Assembly (NCBI GenBank): GCA_012845835.1
Contig: JABAKD010000023.1
Span: 15,620,702-15,684,701, forward strand
From: Undaria pinnatifida
Taxonomy: Eukaryota; Sar; Phaeophyceae; Laminariales; Alariaceae
Direction of reading: 5' to 3'
DNA: 64,000 bases
Both the position numbers and the translations under genes were made by a program. Of the stretch, positions 44,736-55,999 are shown in pieces. Position 1 is the stretch's first letter, and every line of letters begins with the position of its first letter. Under the pieces are notes generated by a model. The model ran no database searches. It was not told where the DNA came from and saw only the letters and a program-made list of their open reading frames with translations.

Positions 44736-45221
44736 TGAGTCCGCTCTTTCGCTCGTATCTCCGCCGAGTAATATTGCGACTCGAACAATTGCAGTCACGT
44801 TCCTAAAGCCCGGGGTAGATTTACCTGGTACATTTGTTGTACTTCTCGTTCATTTTGGTGCATTTCTTGTGTTAACCGAAGCTTTTTGATTTTTTCGTTT
44901 GAAACTTATGTGAATAACAGGACGCGTGCCACGATAAAGGTAGCACCTTTAATCTGAAACGGTTTCTGAATGGTGGAGCTCCTTAACCCAAATCGTCGGA
45001 AACAGGTTCTCTTTTTTGTACATTTGTGTTGTATATCTAGGCCATGGAGTTTTTCATCCGGTAGCAGTTCCGTTTCTCGCTGAATCAGTTTTTGGGAGAG
45101 GTCGTAGGCGCGTAAAATGGGGAGCCAAAATAAAAAGTGGTGCACCGCTATCGTAGCATGCGTCACAGCAGTAGGTAATATTTTTGTGCGCTTTTCGTGC
45201 GTAAAATGAAGCCAAATAGCG

Positions 45222-45320
45222 TTTTTTCGACTCCGGCGGCGGCTTCAGCGGGGTCCTTCGGAGGCGCCTCCGGCAGGCCCTCCGGGACGCCTCCAACGGG
45301 CCCCCTCGGCCGGGGGGGGG
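45222..45320. other. GC-rich patch near the right end of hAT-like element 2
   Basis: Strongly G+C-rich sequence (GGCGCCTCCGGC, GGGCCCCCTCGGCC, G9) in an otherwise mixed region. A 62-codon frame over it (45197-45385) is Gly/Pro/Ser-rich and looks compositional. Confidence 0.5.
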
Positions 45321-45424
45321 GCGTTTCGCCTCGCTTCGCTCGCCTGACTATAGTCGGCAAGTCGGCGAAGCCGACTAGTGCCTAGTTATTAGTCGTGAAA
45401 TGAAACCGACTCACAGCCCTGAAA

Positions 45425-46766
45425 ATCACACCATATCCCTTTTATATAATACAGAAAACATGTCTATCTGTCTGTATATACATGTCACCATGGTCTCGCC
45501 ACTCAGAGCGCTTCAGCCCGTCTTGTCGTAAGGGTAAATAGGGTGGATGGCACAACCAGCAGAACACCAGGTCTCGCGCAGCGCCGAGCCGTGGCCGTGG
45601 CGTGCTGAGCATTCCTGACAATCCCGGGGCAGTCCTCAACGCGATCAAGCCAGCCATGCTGCTAAAGTACAATTATGAAGGTCGATTCTGACCGGTGATT
45701 GACCAATTAAATCCCGGACAAACGCCGCTGGCTCTTTTCCAGATGGTTGGTGCTGACCAGGAAGATTTCAGTCATAGAGCCATCGAGGTTCACATCCTGA
45801 GTTCATGAGTATCAACACATCTACAACTCCGACCGAACGGGAACGAAAACGGCGATGCCCCGGGTCGACAATGCCCCGCACGGGAGCAACCCCAACCCCA
45901 TCGGTTGATCGCTGATAAGTAGTGGCTCGTGGAGTCAGTGGCGCCAGGGAAGGATAGAGTTCCATCCATGGATCGGAAAGCCTTCCAACCATCTGCAACT
46001 CCAACAACCCCGGGACGAAAACAGGGAATCCCCAAGTCGATACCACCCCGCATTGTGTTAAACCCCCACACCTACTCACTGATTACTGATTAGCTGAGGC
46101 CCATAGACCATTTACAACAAGGCAGACCAAAGGTCAAAATCTTGCAGGGGGCAAACGCTTTTCAACTCTGAAATACCTATCGTTTCTAGACATCCAGCAA
46201 TTCTTAGATTCGAATATTTCTTGGGCCGATCGTTTTCCTCAAACACAGGTTGAACGCAAGCGCAGCCACACGCCCATCCACTTGCGTAGTCTCCTGCGAC
46301 GCCTAGGAGTGGGCATCGTCGGAAATCTATGGAGTGTCCCAGGGAGAGCTTGTGATATGTTACGAGCCGACGCGAGTCTGCTTTGCTGCTGCGAATGCCG
46401 CAGCTATGTTTTTTCGGATCCTAGACACAGAGAAAGCCATCTCGCGTAGCTATAAGTGCCTACAGAGTCAGCGTAATGGTTAGCCATAGAGGGAGAAGGC
46501 TCGGTGCGGCGTGTGGCTGGCGTGAGGTGTGACTCGCGTGCTGTGTGTGTTTTACGAGCACGGCGGTACCTCCTGCGGTACTCGTAGCTTCTTGTTTTTT
46601 TTTTGTGTTTTTATGTTGTGTTGGTGTGCATCTCGTGTGCCCCACTAGGTGTGCACTCCATGTTTTTCCCGTTTTTCTCTTTTTTTTTGGTGTCAGACGA
46701 CGTCGACCGCGACGCAGACGACTATGAACGAACAATTCACGTTTTATCATAGGTACCAGTTAAAGG
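45425..46766. other. Intergenic with a roughly 185 bp imperfect tandem duplication
   Basis: ATCTACAACTCCGACCG.. GGGAACGAAAACGG.. GTCGA.AATGCCCCGCA (45815-45920) is repeated as ATCTGCAACTCCAACAA.. GGGACGAAAACAGG.. GTCGATACCACCCCGCA (45998-46100). No gene recognised. Confidence 0.45.
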
Positions 46767-47465
46767 TTGTGCTATCCCTGCTCGACACCTGCTGCTGTGT
46801 TCGGTCAAGGGCACAATCGATGGCACGTGCATGTGGCTGTCAACGATATCACCCTTTTGGATTATTTTGAGCTCGCATGCTCTGTGCTTGCCCTTCCGCA
46901 GGCCACAGGCTCACAGGCGTCCATTTCGTGCAGCCTAGGGTGCTCTGGTACTCGACAACCAAAACTGAGCAGAGTTTTTACCACCGAACGTGTCCTTGAC
47001 AACAGCAACAACCATCCCAAAACTAGCAGCGGCCGAGATGCAACCGAGGAGAGGCCTCACGGCGCAACTATTACCTCCACCGCCGCCGAGCTACTGTATA
47101 CACCTGTACAGAACAACTCAATACCACAAACTGGTAACGATTCCTCATATCTTACACGTACTCTGAACGAACGTGTAGGCCGTTGTCCGTTGGTTGTTCT
47201 CCTGCTGCTGTTGCTGCGGACGGCTAATGATGTGGAGCGCGTTGAGCTGTATCCTAAAGCAGCAGCTGTTTGCCCCCGTATGTTGTGCGTAGCTTGGCCG
47301 TGCCGCAGACACAAAAACGAGAACGCCGGGAGGATCAATTGCTCCTCCGTTTGGTGCAAGGATTTTGTGACATGCATACGCCGTGGACAAATAGAAATGA
47401 AATTGGAAATTGCCACTACAATAGCCCCACAAAGGAGTTTTTCCAGGGCTTTTCACGGGTCATGA
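46767..47465 (+). CDS. Hypothetical ORF, 232 codons, running into hAT-like element B
   Basis: The longest unassigned frame in the window. Composition is ordinary, with a Leu-run (VVLLLLLL) about two-thirds along and several Cys. No domain recognised. The last seven codons lie inside element B (start 47444), so any native end was altered by that insertion. The minus strand is also open over much of it (47057-47456), which weakens the case. Confidence 0.25.
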   Translation: MCYPCSTPAAVFGQGHNRWHVHVAVNDITLLDYFELACSVLALPQATGSQASISCSLGCSGTRQPKLSRVFTTERVLDNSNNHPKTSSGRDATEERPHGATITSTAAELLYTPVQNNSIPQTGNDSSYLTRTLNERVGRCPLVVLLLLLLRTANDVERVELYPKAAAVCPRMLCVAWPCRRHKNENAGRINCSSVWCKDFVTCIRRGQIEMKLEIATTIAPQRSFSRAFHGS

Positions 47466-48814
47466 CCCGACCCGCGGGTCGGGTCAAGGGGGTTTCAAAA
47501 TCTCGCGGGTCGGGTCGGGTCGGGTCATTACGTTTTAAAATCTCACGGGTCGGGTCGGGTCGGGTCAAGAGGTTTTCAAAATCTCGCGGGTCGGGTCGGG
47601 TCGGGTCAAAAGGCTTCAAAATCTCGCGGGTCGGGTCGGGTCGGGTCAAGAGGTTTTCAAAATCTCGCGGGTCGGGTCGGGTCATGACCCGCGAGATACG
47701 GGTCACTTCGCGGGTCAAGCCATAATGACCCGTGAGTTGTTTTGGGCTGACCCGCGGGTCAAACCCGCGGATCTAGCCGGCGGATCCGCCTTTTTCAAAC
47801 TTACAGTTGAGAGCCACGTTGATGCCGTGCAGGCGTCCCGCGGGTCAGGCCCGCGGGTCCGCCAATAAAATACAAACATTTTTTCGGCTTCCTGCCTCCC
47901 TCGTGCCGATGCTCCGATCATATGTCATCACAGCGTGCAGAACAATCACCAGGCAGTACCCCTCGCTACTCGTACCGAGGCACATACGGCAGTGTGACGG
48001 GAATCCCGTTCCTACTGAAGCCGCAACAACAACAACAACAGCAGTAATATTACGGTCATACCAGTACGAAATGTCACCAAACAAACGTAAAAAGGCAAGG
48101 AAGGACAGTCGTCGTCGAAGCAGCAGCAGCAGCACTGGCAGCAGCAAGCACCAGCAGCAGACGCCGGATTCTCGCGGATCGCAGCCCCTGCTGACAGACC
48201 CACCGCCCCAGTTGTGGGCTTGCTGCCGGAGGCGGCTCAGCTAGGCTGCTTGCCGGGGCCGGAGATTGCACTTGTAAACAAGTTTTATAACTAGCTCGCT
48301 CGTCGGGTCGCTCGTCGGGTCGACCTGGTGGTCTAACGGTACGGGCATGTCCATGCATGTGGGTTGCGGATTATTTCCTATTTCTCGCGCGCACACCACA
48401 TGGCATAATCATCAGCAGCTGCAAACAATGCCGGTAAAAAACGCAGAGAACACGACATACTGGGAAAAGTACGAGGGACCAAGGACCAACCAACCGACCG
48501 AGGTATATATGCTTTGACCCGTGACTTTTTGACTTTGACCCGTGAGAAATGTCACGGGTCAAGTTAACGTGACCCGCCAGACGACCCGAATCTCGCGGGT
48601 CACTCGGATTGTCGCGGGTCGGGTCGGGTCGGGTCGGGTCAGGACGATTTCAAAATCTCGCGGGTCGGGTCGGGTCGGGTCAACACGTCTCGAAAATCTC
48701 GCGGGTCGGGTCGGGTCGGGTCAAGACGTCTCAAAAATCTCGCGGGTCGGGTCGGGTCAGCTGACCCGACCCGACCCGACCCGCGAGATTTGACCCGACC
48801 CGTGAAAAGCCCTG
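47444..48814. mobile_element. Non-autonomous hAT-like element B with GGGTC arrays (1371 bp)
   Basis: CAGGGCTTTTCACGGGTC ends and a perfect 8 bp target duplication AGTTTTTC (47436-47443 and 48815-48822). Left array of about five CGCGGGTCGGGTCGGGTC blocks, right array in inverse orientation. The core is close to A and C but has a single GGATCGCAGCCCCTGCTGAC block (about 48177), so it represents the unduplicated form. No transposase. Confidence 0.92.
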
Positions 48815-48824
48815 AGTTTTTCAA

Positions 48825-50335
48825 TGGCCGTTGTATATCACAATACAGCACATTGAAAACGCTGTCTATCGACAGATAATGATACTGTCGGGAAAGCTAT
48901 GTCGTGTAAGCGAACAGTATATATCGGTGGTACGGGAGCGGGCAGTAGGGAGGGCGGGGGGGGGTTCTCCTAAAGGTCGGACTTAGGGTCTGGCCATCAT
49001 CGTCCTGGCGTCGGTATGCCTTCCCATGGCAGTCAGTAGCTAGGGTGAGGCTACCCGGACTGCTCGGCCTTGTTGTGTTTCCCCCCAGTGCCCTTTATGC
49101 ACTTGATACTCTCTATGTGCCCAACACCGTTTTCAGTCAGTTCCTAGGATCTGCTAGTATGGTGTGGTTTACTTTCCTTTCTTTGCTTCCTCTTCTTTTT
49201 TTTTTCTTCTTCTGTTTAGGTGTTTTCTTTCCCATGTCCCTATTGACTTGGGTCTATCATACGCATGCGGAGTGATAGCGTTGGCTGATTGGTCGGCTGA
49301 TATATATATTCACCTACTACGTGCAATACATACGCGGTTGCCTTGATTCAATTTGGGTTGCCTCAGACCGGACACATATATTAGTTTTCGCTTTTTATCG
49401 CAGCGAACTGTAGCTGGCCTTACCTCGCTGCAATCCCCCTGCTTGCGCGGCTACGTAGCTTTCTATCCATCATTTTCTTAAGTTAGTTCTCTGTTTCTCT
49501 CATTTTTTCATGTTTTCCCTAATTTCTTTATTTTATTTTTCTCCACGGATTTGTACATGGGCTGGGTTTCCTGGAGGCATGCGGTGTAGTCGGTTTCAGA
49601 TACGAGTCTTGACACACAAGTACGGGCATGCACGTGCGTAGGATTACTTCAAATTTTAATTTTGAATTATTTTGGCGGATGCACGACATGCTTGAGCTAT
49701 GATACAAGCGCAAAAATCGGCACGCTTCGCGTACATTATTTTTTCTTTGTATAGCGCCAAGCGAACATTGTACAAGGTAGAAGGTATCTACGGAGACAGT
49801 TGCATTCGTGACAACATTAAACGGGGGAATGACCGCTGATTCTCGAACTAGGTGGAGTGGTAGCAGAAGTGCGGCAAGCGGAAAAGGTGTGGAAGGCGTG
49901 TCGCTTAAGCAAGCAGCGTCGACAGACTCTGTTGCTGGAGACCCTCCTGAAATATCAATGGCGATGTCAGCATCTTGTCCACGGATAAAGCAGCATTTGT
50001 GGCAGTACCGAATTCAGGGATCGCCACTTTCGTCGCAAACTGGTTGTAGTGGTAGAGGAGGTATGGAAGGCGTGACGCTTCTGCTAACAGCGTCATATCT
50101 GTAGCTTCTGTTGTTGCTATGGACCTCTCTGAGTAATATATGGGTACGTCAGCAAATTCGAAACCGAAATCTCGGGAATAACTCTGCTTAACATTTTGTA
50201 TTACTGACGGAAGCCCGGGGGTGGGATACGCCGGAAACCGACACATTTCCAACATGGATCTATCTACATTTTTCGCTGACATGTGACAAGACAAAGGCTT
50301 TCTGAAGGTCGTCTGCCATTAGCACATCTCTGACC
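48825..50335. other. Intergenic with a roughly 210 bp tandem duplication
   Basis: GGTGGAGTGGTAG... GGTGTGGAAGGCGTGTCGCT (49850-49960) recurs as GTTGTAGTGGTAG... GGTATGGAAGGCGTGACGCT (50042-50160). No gene recognised. Confidence 0.4.
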
Positions 50336-50343
50336 AAATATTC

Positions 50344-51135
50344 CAGGGCTTTTCACGGGTCAAGGAGGTTTCAAAATCTCGCGGGTCGGGTCGGGTCAAT
50401 AGGTTGCTAAATCTTGTGGGTGGGGTCGGGTCGGGTCAAGAGGTTTCAAACTCTCGCTGGTCGGGTCGGGTCGGGTCACGAAGTTTTCAAAATCTCGCGG
50501 ATCGGGTGGGGTCATGACCCGCGAGATACGGGTTCCTCGCGGGTCAAGCCATCATGACCCGCGAGATACGGGTTCCTCGCGGGTCAAGCCATCATGACCC
50601 GCGAGGTGTTTTCGGCTGACCCGCGGGTCAAACCCGTGGATCTGGCCGGCGGATCCGCCTTTATCAAACTTACAGCTGAGGGCCATTGCCGTGCACGCGC
50701 CCCGCGGGTCCGCCCCGCGGATCCGTAAATCATACAAAAATTACCGCTTCCTGCCTCTCTCGTGCCGATGCTCCGATCATATGTCATCACAGCGTGTAGA
50801 ACAATCACCAGACAGTACCCCTAGCTACCTGTACACTCAGGCATACAGTGTGACGCCAATCCCGTGCCGGCTAAAGCTGTAACAGTAGTAATAATACGGC
50901 CATGCCAGTACGAAATGTGACCAAACGTAAAAAGGCAGGCAGTCGTCGTCGAAGCACCAGCAGCAGCACTGCAGCAGCAAGCACCAGCAGCAGACCCCGG
51001 ATTCTCGCGGATCGCAGCCCCCCCCTGCTAACAGATCCACCGCTCCAGTTGTGAGCTTGCCGCCGGAGGCGGCCCTGCTAGGCTGCTTGCCGGGGCTGGA
51101 GACTGCATAGCTAGGAGACAGATAAGTAGTAGTAA

Positions 51136-51174
<39 letters not shown>

Positions 51175-52007
51175 CTATTGAAAGCTCTATAATTATCATA
51201 CCAGTACGCAATGTGACTAAGCGTAAAAAAGCAAGAAGAGCAGTCGTCGTCGAAGCAGCATCAGCATCAGCATCAGCATCAGCAACAGTACAGCAGCACA
51301 CTCTGGCAGCATCGAGCACCAGCAGCACACAACGTATCCTCGCGGGTCGCAGCCCCTGCTGACAGATCTACCGCCCCAGTTGTGGGCTAACTGCCGAAGG
51401 CGACATAGCTTGGCTGCTTGCCGGGGCCGGAGACTGCATGGACAACTAGCTCGCTCGTCGGGTCGCTCGTCGGATCGACCCGGTGGTCTAGCGCTACAGG
51501 CGTGGTTAATTGCCCATGCATGTGGGTTGCGTTTCTTTCTCAATTTTCGCGAACGCACCACAAAATGCTGCTAACAATAAATACAGGTAGAAAGAACCAT
51601 ACAACACGATATCCTGGGAAAAGTACGAGGGACGAAGGACATCCAACCGATTGACGTAAACATGCTTTGACCCGTGACTTTTCGTCTTCGACCCATGAGA
51701 ACTGTCACGGGTCAAGTCGACTAGACCCGCATAAAACCCGCATCTCGCGGGTCGCCCGGATTGTGGCGGGTCGGGTCAGGTCGGGTCAGGAGGATATCAA
51801 AACCTCGCGGGTCGGGTCGGGTCGGGTCAGGAGGATATCAAAACCTCGCGGGTCGGGGCAGGTCGGGCCAGGAGGTTTTCAAAATCTCGCGGGTCGGGTC
51901 GGTCGGACCAAGACGACTCGAACTTTTCGCGGGTCCGGTCGGGTAGGGTCAAGACGTGTCGGAAATTTCATGGATCATTCGGGTCAGCTGACCGGTGAAA
52001 AGCCCTG
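50344..52007. mobile_element. Non-autonomous hAT-like element C with GGGTC arrays (1664 bp)
   Basis: CAGGGCTTTTCACGGGTC start and GTGAAAAGCCCTG end, flanked by AAATATTC (50336-50343) and AAATATTA (52008-52015), an 8 bp duplication with one mismatch. The arrays are more degraded than in A and B. The core has two GATCGCAGCCCC blocks (about 51010 and 51348), as in A, plus a (TAG)n tract. No transposase. Confidence 0.88.
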
Positions 52008-52399
52008 AAATATTATAATAAACCCAGCAATCATGAAAGGGTACATATACCGAAAGAGCCTCAAATGCAGGCCCACAACCGATAACTGCTGTCTGGGGTA
52101 CCAGGCGCGATGCGTTTCTTGGCCCGAGATGTGCAGTACCTCCGAACCTGGTGGTAGAAGGTCGGAACCGAAATCGAGGTCATCAATGATCTACACACGA
52201 CGGTGGCAAAACTTACCACGGTAACAAAACACATACAGCACCTGGAACCTGGTACATACACACCACCAGGAATAAAACCCCAGTGAAGGCTCGCAGTCAA
52301 TACCTCCGCGTTCCTCGTCCAGCGCAAAGGGAGAGTCAGTACCATTTCATGGAGGTTGAACTCGATCCACAACACTCATTGCATATGTATAATCGTGTT

Positions 52400-52640
52400 T
52401 TTTTCGACCGTCGGCGCGTTTTCGCGATGGTCCCACCGCGCCGGCCCGGGCCCCACTGCGCCCGGCCGACGCCCGGTCGCCCGGGGAGACCGGCCCCGGC
52501 GCTTCGCGATCGTGCGCGACCCGTAGCCGCCACGGCGCGCTCTAAAAGCCGAAAAAACACCGTGAAGGTTGCGGGGGCGCCCCGGGCCTTTTCCCGCCTC
52601 GCCGTGCCGGAGCGGGCCGCGTGAAAACCCGCTCCGCGCA
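52400..52640. other. GC-rich patch, no gene recognised
   Basis: Very GC-rich (CGCGCCGGCCCGGGCCCC) with overlapping frames on both strands, including a 147-codon minus-strand frame (52336-52779) rich in Arg/Gly. Composition alone explains the open frames. It lies just left of the TAACAT element. Confidence 0.35.
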
Positions 52641-53788
52641 CTCTGAGCCCAACGCGCGTTTGCAACAAACAGCGAAACACAAAAAAAATACGTTCCGCAA
52701 ACACGTGAGAAACGTCCGGCCTCTCGCGCACACGAGATAACCCCCCACACACATCCTGGCACCCCCTTAAAATATACATATACTAGTTGGCCTCGGTTGG
52801 CACAAACGCTGCAAATGATTCAAACCTCGGATAACGTAACACTCGGACAACACTTATTTGCGTTATGGGGTCTAACGTAGGCGCTTGGCCGCGTATTAGC
52901 ATAGCGTTAGCACGGCAGGAGCAATCACAGTAACGCGGTAACATAATGTTAACTGGAAACTCACGAACGTGCACACGCCTTAGGGTTATGTCAGGGTTAG
53001 ATCCCGTCCAGTTCTGGTACAGCAACATCATGTTACGCGATGCTCCGTCCTTGTACTATCATGGTAACAAAATGTTAGGCTTTTACCATAGACGTACGGT
53101 ATCACTCTAACATGCCCAAATCGATATCCGCACATTTTGCTAACGAGATAACATTATGTTACTGTCTACGCAGCGTTAGACGCAACACCCTAACATCGTG
53201 TTACCCCTAACGGAGTGTTAAACATAACGCCCTAACATAACGTTAATACGTTGGCCAGCACCACTAACACCAAACATTGTGTTAAATATGACAAACACAA
53301 TAGCATTCCATCAACACAGTGACTCGCACTACTAACATTTACGTCATTCGGACCCCCCCGTCTAATGCCTTAGGGTCTGACAACGTAACCCTTAACGTAC
53401 GTTAGCAACGTTACAGTCTTAGCCGGCCGGTACGTAACATTATGTTATATGTTAGTCTAAACGCCCACGCCCCTCTAACATTGTGTTATGGTGTTACTGT
53501 CAGTAAATAATTGATTTTAATATTTTGATACTGTGTTACCATAGCAATCGATTCCGTTCTAACATTATGTCAATGCGTTACCGTTGGCGCCGAGGTCGTT
53601 CTGACATTATGTTATAACGTTACCCCTTCGGTCTTCCCGGGATCTAACGTGTGTTACCTGTGTTAGCGGAAAGGCGGCCAATGCGGAGTAACATCATGTA
53701 GCCGTGTTAATACATTAACCGACATTCCCGTGCGCGGAGTAACTTAATTTAGCCGTGCTATCTATCGTATTTCGCCGAGATATCGATG

Positions 53789-53965
53789 GCTATGTGCCGA
53801 GTACAGCTGTAGTAGTACCGTATATCAGCAGCAAATATGTGCCGAAAAATACAGAAGTGCTGTGTAGTACCAGCACATGTGCCGGGTACAGCAGTAGTAC
53901 TACTGTGTAGTACCAGCACCAATGTGCCGAAAAAAACAGTAGAACTACTCTGTTGTACTACAAGA
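53789..53965. repeat. Tandem ATGTGCCGA-type units inside the TAACAT element
   Basis: Four imperfect units of about 45 bp: ATGTGCCGAAAAATACAG.. GTAGTACCAGCAC. Limited to the interior of the element. Confidence 0.7.
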
Positions 53966-54114
53966 GACAAGACACGCATCAGGCACATCAATCTGCTGAG
54001 CAAGCAACACGTATCATAGGCGTACTCGTGGTGCTGCTGCCGTGTCCAGCTATCCACTGGCACACACCTCGGGCCTCACCACGAAGCGATGGGATCGGAA
54101 AGTGATGGTAACGA

Positions 54115-54573
54115 CTACGAGATAGAGCCCTGCCACTCTCCTCGCAGCCGCGATTGCGCATTCGCCAAACACAAGATACACACTACTCGTACTTGTCGAG
54201 GGCGAGGACAGCCGCCGTCTGCGACATGCTGTTGATGCTCGAGATCGACTTGAGCGAGGGGGAAGACAACCCTCTTTTGCTTGAAGCGCACACGGCGTGA
54301 TTTCCCTCGCCCCACCTACAGTACAAAGCCGCATTTGTGTCTGCGCTGAGATGCTTTGGTGCAGCGAACTCGAGCGTGTATGTACGCAGTCGAGCGATCG
54401 CCGTTGTTGATTAATTTTCGCGAGAATTTGTCAAAATAATCTGTATGATGTTCGGGTTCCACCATAAGGGTTTTCCATCCGATTGTGCCCGTTTGATTTT
54501 GCAACCCGAAAGTCCATATCATTTTCCGAAGGTCTTCTGTTCGGTACCCTATTACAAGAGATGGCCTTTTCAA
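54115..54573 (-). CDS. Two adjacent unassigned ORFs inside the TAACAT element
   Basis: 54316-54573 (85 codons, minus) reads KRPSLVIGYRTEDLRKMIWT to KASQRRHKCGFVL. Immediately after its stop, 54115-54315 continues open in another frame (GKSRRVRFKQKR ... RVVCILCLANAQS), with basic residues and a CxxC. Both have natural-looking composition and lie between the motif arrays on one strand, where a transposase C-terminus would be expected. No known domain or DDE motif is recognisable. The link between them (intron or frameshift) is not resolved. Confidence 0.3.
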
Positions 54574-55499
54574 CGCGTGTATTTCAACAGCGTTTGGGTA
54601 GGAGCTAACACGGTGGCAGGTGATAAATTGTTAGCTTTTAGTTGGTTATGTACGTTATCCGTTTAACGTGTGTTATTGTACCTAGACTTGCGCCAACACC
54701 CTAACATAACGCCACTAGATACGAACTGCTGCTGATACAGTAACACAACGGTAACATTATATGGCTCATGTACGTCATGCCTTTACCGTGTGTAACGATA
54801 ACACCTAGGAATTAATTTCACACGCTAACATAGTGTTATGCAAGCGCTTAGTTCAGCATGTACGTTGTCCGTCAATATCGCGTTACGGTCGCAGGCAAGA
54901 ATTCCGCTTGCGTCGTAACATAACGGTACCCGTGACGGACTGCTGTTGCTTACACGCTAACATAACGTTTAATTGACTGCTTTCGCTAACACGGTAACAT
55001 AAAGTTAATGTTTAATTGACCATGTACGTTGTCACCTCAACGCGTGTTACGATAGCCACTAGGACTTCCACCAACACCCTAACGTAACTTTACTCGCTAC
55101 AGACAGCTGTCGCTAACACGCTAATATAACGCTAAAGTTTATTTGACTGCTGTAGCTAACACGGGAACATATGTTAACGCTTAATTGACCATGTACGTTG
55201 TCCCTTCAACGCGTGTTACGATAGCCACTAGTGATTCGGCTAACACACTAACATAGTGTTAATCCTTATGGGCTGCCTGCCCCAACACCGTAACACATAT
55301 ACTGCGGTTAATACCGGATCAAGATAACACTCTAACTTCATGTTACGCGATTGCCCGTTAATAGGATAAACCACTAACACTATGTTATCACACCACGCAG
55401 AAAGTAGTGAACGTGGTAACGTAATGTTACCATTTTATTTCGCTGATGCGTAACATTTACGTTAAATGTTAATTGGTGCGTTATCCGAGGTGTGGAATT

Positions 55500-55985
55500 A
55501 CTATATGAATATTGGGTTTGGCGGTGGCTGGCAACGACGCTGAAAAACATACCAATCACTGCGCGAGCTAGACAATCAGGGTACCGTTGTTTTTTTTTTT
55601 TTGCGGTCACCATGATGGTTATCGAGTTAGATCATATTGTGCGGGGTGGAGAACCCTAACTTCGCACAAGGGGGATGATCACATCACGTATTGTGAATAT
55701 GGTGAGGCACTCACGAGGCAGTTACAAAGTAGTACCCATTGCTGTCGCTGGAGTGGCCACACCAGACAACGAAGTAACTCATTGGCGCCGCCGTCCATAA
55801 GCAAGAAAGTAGGCACAAGGTGCGAAGTCCGTCTTTCGAGCAGTTCTTGGAACGATGCAGTTCACCCTTCATATAACTCGCCGAACACCTCACGGCGCTT
55901 CGCGATTGGTGCAAGTAATGCCTGCCGGGTTGGCGAAACCCAACGTGCTCCGTCCCGACATATACAGGATAGATCTTTTGAAACC
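55500..55985. repeat. Dispersed repeat R470, copy 2
   Basis: Matches 34215-34690 from GGCTGGCAACGACGCTGAAA to CCGTCCCGACATA. It begins only about 40 bp beyond the right end of the TAACAT element. Confidence 0.75.
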
Positions 55986-55999
55986 AACATATTCTAGCG

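Larger units (their letters stand above)
43812..45421. mobile_element. hAT-like element 2 with BED-finger ORF fragment
   Basis: Left end AGGGCTGCGAGTCGG and right end (inverted) AGGGCTGTGAGTCGG enclose subterminal AGTCG and GACTAATA words on both sides. The interior holds a BED-finger coding fragment (44046-44735). AGGGCTG ends and a BED finger suit hAT. Flanking 8-mers (CCCATTTG and AAAATCAC) do not match, so one end may be truncated or the pair may be two elements. Confidence 0.5.
52824..55491. mobile_element. Unclassified DNA element with arrays of the TAACAT-n-GTTA palindrome (2668 bp)
   Basis: The ends are exact inverted 13-mers ACCTCGGATAACG / CGTTATCCGAGGT. Inside the left end (52840-53740) and right end (54660-55475) lie more than twenty copies of a 13 bp near-palindrome TAACATNATGTTA, e.g. 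52939, 53151, 53190, 53237, 53435, 53476, 54826, 54957, 55249, 55374 and 55449, at irregular spacing. The roughly 900 bp between arrays has little of the motif. No target duplication could be read. The architecture suggests a transposon with multiple transposase sites per end; the family is unknown to me. Confidence 0.65.

Noticed and set aside
43812-45421. Confirmed 8 bp target duplication for hAT-like element 2
   Set aside because: Flanking 8-mers CCCATTTG and AAAATCAC do not match, so I keep the element only as tentative.
52336-52779. 147-codon Arg/Gly-rich protein gene
   Set aside because: Both strands and several frames are open because of extreme GC content; no domain or codon signal was seen.
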